Below are positions 60,788 through 64,000 of a stretch of DNA of 64,000 nucleotides, one piece after another. The stretch covers positions 5,145,501 to 5,209,500 of the forward strand of contig NC_009523.1 in NCBI RefSeq assembly GCF_000016665.1. The letters run 5' to 3'. Under the pieces are notes generated by a model. That model had not been told where the DNA came from, did not search any database, and worked only from the letters and a program-made list of their open reading frames with translations. Source of the DNA: Roseiflexus sp. RS-1 (GTDB taxonomy: Bacteria > Chloroflexota > Chloroflexia > Chloroflexales > Roseiflexaceae). Made by a program: the position numbers and the translations under genes. How positions within the stretch are numbered: position 1 is the first letter of the stretch; each line of letters begins with the position of its first letter.

Positions 60788-60796
60788 TGGTATAGT
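60788..60796 (+). promoter_or_regulatory. extended -10 promoter of the HAMP/STAS gene
   Basis: TGgTATAGT lies about 75 bases before the ATG at 60871. No -35 at proper spacing. Confidence 0.45.
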
Positions 60797-60870
60797 GAAG
60801 AATAACGTCATCTTTGCCGGCGCCATGTTGCGTATCCGGCAGGTCATGCAGCGGAGCATATCACGTGCGT

Positions 60871-62541
60871 ATGAACATCACATCTGCATCCAGGCACTCA
60901 TCACGCAGCCTCTCGCTGTTGCTCGCTCTTGCGCTGATCAGCCTGAGTGTGCTGTCGCTCTCGATCAGCAATGCGTTGCAGGTCGCCTCGAACTGGCGGG
61001 TGCATCAGCGTGCGCTTGCTGCTCAGCAGCAGTCGCTTGCTCACGGGGTAGCCGTCGAGACGCAAACGTTCCTCGATGCACGCTGGAATATGTTGAACAC
61101 AGCTATCAGGATGTCCAATCTGGCGACTGCGCCGGTGGCGCATCGTATCGAGGCGCTGCAACGCCTGCTCGCCCTCGATCCGTCGTTTGAACAGTTGACG
61201 ATCCTGGATGATAGACGCTTTGTCGTCGCGGCGGTCAGTCAGAATCGCCAGAGGACGCCCAACTTCCTCGATACAGCGCTGGTCGAGGAGATCATGCACC
61301 AGACAACGCTGCGGAATCGCTATGTCAGTTCACTGCGGATCGATGGTGCGACAGGTGAACCGGGTATCATCCTGGCGTTGCCACTGGTCGATTCATTTGA
61401 AAACGATCAGGGCGCGCTGATAGCGACGGTCAACGCCAGATTTCTGTGGGATGCCCTTAAGCGGCAGTTGCCCTTCCGTGAAGGGATCGCATATATTGTC
61501 AACCGGGATGGCGATCTGCTGGCCTGCACCGACACTGCGCGCGTGCTACGCGGCGACACCGCCGTTGATATCCCTGTGGTGCAGGCAGCATTTGCCCATG
61601 ACCGCTCCGGCTCGTTCCAGACCCTGCACTATACCGGTCTCACCGGCATCGAGGTTGTTGGCAGTTACGAAGCGCTCCGAGAGCCAGCGTGGGCAGTAGT
61701 GGTCGAAGTGCCACGCACCGTCGCCTATCGTGATATTGTGAACGATATTGGCGTTTCAGCGCTTATTCTCCTGAGCGCGGCAGTCGTGTCCGGCGGTATT
61801 GGCGTCTACCTGGCGCGCTGGTTGTCGGCGCCGTTGCACCGTCTGACCCGCCTGGCGGAGCGTATCGCAGCGGGTGAGCGCGATCTGCGGGTTGCTGTGC
61901 GCGGTCCGCGTGAGGTGGAGATACTTGCGCGCGCGTTCGATACCATGACCACGCAACTCGAACAGAACCTGGAGACGCTGGAACATCGGGTTGCGGAGCG
62001 AACTGCCGATCTGCAAGCAGCGCTTGCCAGGGTTGAGGCGCAGGCGCAGGAGCAGGCGCGGTTGCTCGAAGAAATCGCGCAGCAGCGCCAGGCGATTCGA
62101 GAATTGAGCGTTCCGGTGCTGCCGGTGACCGATCAGGCGCTGGTGATGCCGCTGGTCGGCGCGATTGATACCGAGCGGCTGGCGGATATTCAGGATCGGG
62201 CGCTGCACGCATTGCAGCGGTCGCACGCACGCTATCTGCTCGTCGATATCACCGGCGTGCCGGTGGTCGATAGTCAGGTTGCGCAAGGTTTGCTTGCGAT
62301 CAACGCCATGTGTCGGTTGCTGGGCGCCGAAATGGTGTTGATCGGCATTCGCCCCGAAGTGGCGCAGACAATTGTGGGCCTGGGGATGAACCTGTCGTCG
62401 CTGCGAACCGCCGCCGACCTGCAGACGATACTGGGTGAGATCACCCGCCGGGATCAGGGTCGTGCAACGCGCAATGGCGCCGCGAACGGCGGCATCGCAC
62501 AGAACCATGCGTTCTTCGATCTGTTCAGCAGCCGCGATTGA
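60871..62541 (+). CDS. membrane signalling protein: Cache-like sensor, HAMP, coiled coil and STAS domain
   Basis: This 556-residue protein has a first membrane helix (about 14-32), an extracellular Cache-like domain (about 40-275), a second helix (about 290-315), a HAMP domain (RWLSAPLHRLTRLAERIAAGERD), a long coiled coil and a C-terminal STAS domain. The STAS domain has VDITGVPVVDSQVAQGL; the Ser after Asp is the residue phosphorylated in RsbR/RsbS-like proteins. It likely feeds an external signal into a stressosome or anti-sigma pathway, not a histidine kinase. No RsbT or RsbW gene lies nearby. GTG at 60865 is an alternative start. It is divergent from pstS. Confidence 0.83.
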   Translation: MNITSASRHSSRSLSLLLALALISLSVLSLSISNALQVASNWRVHQRALAAQQQSLAHGVAVETQTFLDARWNMLNTAIRMSNLATAPVAHRIEALQRLLALDPSFEQLTILDDRRFVVAAVSQNRQRTPNFLDTALVEEIMHQTTLRNRYVSSLRIDGATGEPGIILALPLVDSFENDQGALIATVNARFLWDALKRQLPFREGIAYIVNRDGDLLACTDTARVLRGDTAVDIPVVQAAFAHDRSGSFQTLHYTGLTGIEVVGSYEALREPAWAVVVEVPRTVAYRDIVNDIGVSALILLSAAVVSGGIGVYLARWLSAPLHRLTRLAERIAAGERDLRVAVRGPREVEILARAFDTMTTQLEQNLETLEHRVAERTADLQAALARVEAQAQEQARLLEEIAQQRQAIRELSVPVLPVTDQALVMPLVGAIDTERLADIQDRALHALQRSHARYLLVDITGVPVVDSQVAQGLLAINAMCRLLGAEMVLIGIRPEVAQTIVGLGMNLSSLRTAADLQTILGEITRRDQGRATRNGAANGGIAQNHAFFDLFSSRD

Positions 62542-62631
62542 CAGTCCGTCATCGAGCAGGTACAATCCCCATCGGCGACATGCGCCGTCTGTGACGATTG
62601 CCAGTATCGGGTCTCCTGCAAAAAGGTCATC

Positions 62632-62976
62632 ATGACCATGCCGGCGAAAGGTTCACGTGCATCCGCTGCTCCCCGTGGCGCTATCGGGCGCATTCGCGGT
62701 TCTGCCGGCGTCGCCGAAGAAGCCCTGCGTGGTCGCACCGAGCGGATAAAACGTCTGACTCCGCCACCCCCTCCGCCGTCTCCAACGTTTGAGCGTCTCC
62801 TGACCATTGGAGGTCTGCCGTTCCTGCTCGTGCGCCTCTTCTGGTACAATCTGCGTGAGGTGCGCTTCTGGTGGCCCCTGGTTCTGCCGTTGCTGGCGTG
62901 GACAGCGTGGCGCACCTATCACCGGGAGCGTGCAAAAAGCGTCCAGCACGACAGAACTGCGCAGAGTCGCGCTTGA
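62632..62976 (+). CDS. small Pro-rich membrane protein, hypothetical
   Basis: This 114-residue protein has a basic N-terminus, a Pro-rich hinge (TPPPPPPSPTF near 43-53) and one or two hydrophobic segments (about 60-90). An AAGG ribosome site lies about seven bases before the ATG. No homologue is recognised. It could be spurious, but the amphipathic C-terminus and the site support it. Confidence 0.45.
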   Translation: MTMPAKGSRASAAPRGAIGRIRGSAGVAEEALRGRTERIKRLTPPPPPPSPTFERLLTIGGLPFLLVRLFWYNLREVRFWWPLVLPLLAWTAWRTYHRERAKSVQHDRTAQSRA

Positions 62977-63001
62977 CAACCCTTCTCCTCGATGTAAGAA
63001 T
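62973..63001 (+). promoter_or_regulatory. promoter candidate of the histidine kinase
   Basis: TTGACA (62973-62978), a 17-base spacer and AAGAAT (62996-63001), overlapping the end of the small gene. The bases after the -35 are the same as in the rel promoter. Confidence 0.45.
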
Positions 63002-63096
63002 AGTGTGATATATGGCGGGTTACGCCAAAATGTGCACGTGTCCTTTCGGCACTTTCGGGTTGGGTTGTTTGCTCTTCAGCGCAGGCGCAGTCATTT

Positions 63097-64000
63097 ATGG
63101 GCGCTTCTGTACAACTGGCGATCCAGAATAACTTGAACGCAAGCATTCGTGACATTGCGCTGAACCTGTGCGCAGCGACCGGTGCAAAAGCATGCTACCT
63201 GACGTTGCGTGAACGACCCGGCGCCTATCCCCGTTTTATCGGCGCTGCCGGTGTGCACGGCGATCCTCCCGATTGGAACGACATCGGCGGCGCCCACATC
63301 CTGCGGCAGATCGGGTATGGCGGGACGATGGTCATGCCGGATTGTATGACATCGGCAATGGCGCTGTCGCTTTCTTCCGGCGGGCGCGATGTCGGTGTCG
63401 CCATTCTGCTGTTCGATGGCGAACCGCCGTCGGTATCAGATACGATGGTCGCCGCAGCGCGCCTGGCAGCGCAGGCGATCGATGCGTCATGGCAACTCGC
63501 CATGCTGCACGATCAGGCGGAGCAGATCGCCGAGCGCACCCGCCTGCGCGAGATTCAGTTGAGCCGCAACCTGATCCGTGGGGTTATCGACAGTGTGCCG
63601 ATGGGACTGGTGCTGATCGATCCAACCGGGTATGTGCTGGCGGCAAACCGTGCGCTCGCAGGGCGTTTTGGGCTTGAGCCGGCGATGCTGGTCGGCAGGT
63701 TCTACGATGATGTGCTCGGAGCATGGAGTGAGTCGGCTGCATCACGCACCTTTGTTGAACGCCAACCGCAACGCCTGCGCCGCACGCTTCAGCGTCCCGG
63801 CAGCAGTGATGCGCTGATCGAGATTGCGAGTTTCCCGCTCTTCGACGCAGCCGGAGCAGTGTATCAGGTGGTCGAAGTATGGGAAGACATCACCGAGCGC
63901 GTGGCGCTGCAAACCCAACTCGTACGTGCCGAAAAACTGGCGGCGATCGGTCATCTCGCCGCCAGTATTGCGCACGAAGTCGGCAATCCGCTCCAGGCTA
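63097..64000 (+). CDS. GAF-PAS histidine kinase, 5' part (cut by window end)
   Basis: The 301 visible residues start MGASVQLAIQNNLN. A GAF domain (about 15-135), a PAS domain (about 155-280, RGVIDSVPMGLVLIDPTGYVLAAN) and the start of a HisKA domain with the phospho-acceptor His in AASIAHEVGNPLQA are present. The rest of the dimerisation domain and the ATPase domain lie outside the window. There is no membrane helix, so it is a cytosolic kinase. Its place a few kilobases from two pst operons makes a PhoR-like role worth testing, but the GAF-PAS layout without membrane segment is not the usual PhoR. The start codon ATG has no clear ribosome site. Confidence 0.85.
   Translation, partial: MGASVQLAIQNNLNASIRDIALNLCAATGAKACYLTLRERPGAYPRFIGAAGVHGDPPDWNDIGGAHILRQIGYGGTMVMPDCMTSAMALSLSSGGRDVGVAILLFDGEPPSVSDTMVAAARLAAQAIDASWQLAMLHDQAEQIAERTRLREIQLSRNLIRGVIDSVPMGLVLIDPTGYVLAANRALAGRFGLEPAMLVGRFYDDVLGAWSESAASRTFVERQPQRLRRTLQRPGSSDALIEIASFPLFDAAGAVYQVVEVWEDITERVALQTQLVRAEKLAAIGHLAASIAHEVGNPLQA

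Noticed and set aside
61756-62565. minus-strand frame across the HAMP/STAS gene
   Set aside because: The plus strand encodes HAMP and STAS motifs in order; the reverse product shows nothing.

Overview
The window reads as a GC-rich chromosome segment of a filamentous anoxygenic phototroph of the Chloroflexota, most like Roseiflexus. This is inferred from gene content, not from a database match. The main reasons are a complete alternative complex III operon (actABCDEF), an MGDG-synthase-like glycosyltransferase, secreted cell-wall proteins of a lineage-typical repeat type, and many intergenic repeats. Coding density is high and genes lie on both strands.

Layout. 96-4239: branched-chain amino-acid type ABC transporter (livG-livF-livH-livM) with an unusually long LivH. 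4498-6925: restriction-modification island (C5 methyltransferase, AT-richer PD-(D/E)XK nuclease candidate, Vsr). 6925-10424: glycerol-1-phosphate dehydrogenase-like protein, GH4 enzyme and neutral-ceramidase-like hydrolase. 10468-17972: MenH-like hydrolase, phosphoribosyltransferase, baeRF-type protein, and three secreted proteins that share an N-terminal repeat cassette but have different C-termini (CAP, unknown, L,D-transpeptidase). 18067-22504: Rel, a DUF305 lipoprotein and a phosphohexomutase. 22505-23221: heptamer arrays, a hairpin element, tRNA-Leu(TAG) and a candidate small RNA or attenuated leader. 23222-31005: SWIM protein, glycerophosphodiesterase, NlpC/P60 hydrolase, nucleotidylyltransferase, GlpX and groES-groEL with two CIRCE operators. 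31109-37098: MGDG-synthase-like enzyme, aminotransferase, CtaA, Uma2 nuclease, ABA4-like membrane protein and arginase family.

37683-45465 is the ACIII operon, the quinol-oxidising complex that replaces cytochrome bc1 in these phototrophs. 45778-48025 holds a small DUF542-like protein, an acyl-CoA dehydrogenase and a secreted protein. 48026-48842 has no gene and is packed with tandem and dispersed repeats. 48843-60561, all on the minus strand, holds two consecutive phosphate-uptake operons: pstS-pstC-pstA-pstB-pstB, and pstS-pstC-pstA-pstB-phoU. In the second, PstS is a fusion of two nearly identical binding domains. Both pstS genes are followed by a long perfect hairpin before pstC, and both have direct repeats upstream that look like Pho boxes. 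The window ends with a HAMP/STAS signalling protein and the 5' part of a GAF-PAS histidine kinase.

The observations most worth following are the duplicated PstS with its regulation, the shuffled repeat-cassette surface proteins, the sRNA or leader at 23021-23150, and the families of dispersed repeats at 45.5, 48.0-48.8 and 54.4 kb. I saw no CRISPR array, complete insertion sequence, prophage or rRNA.
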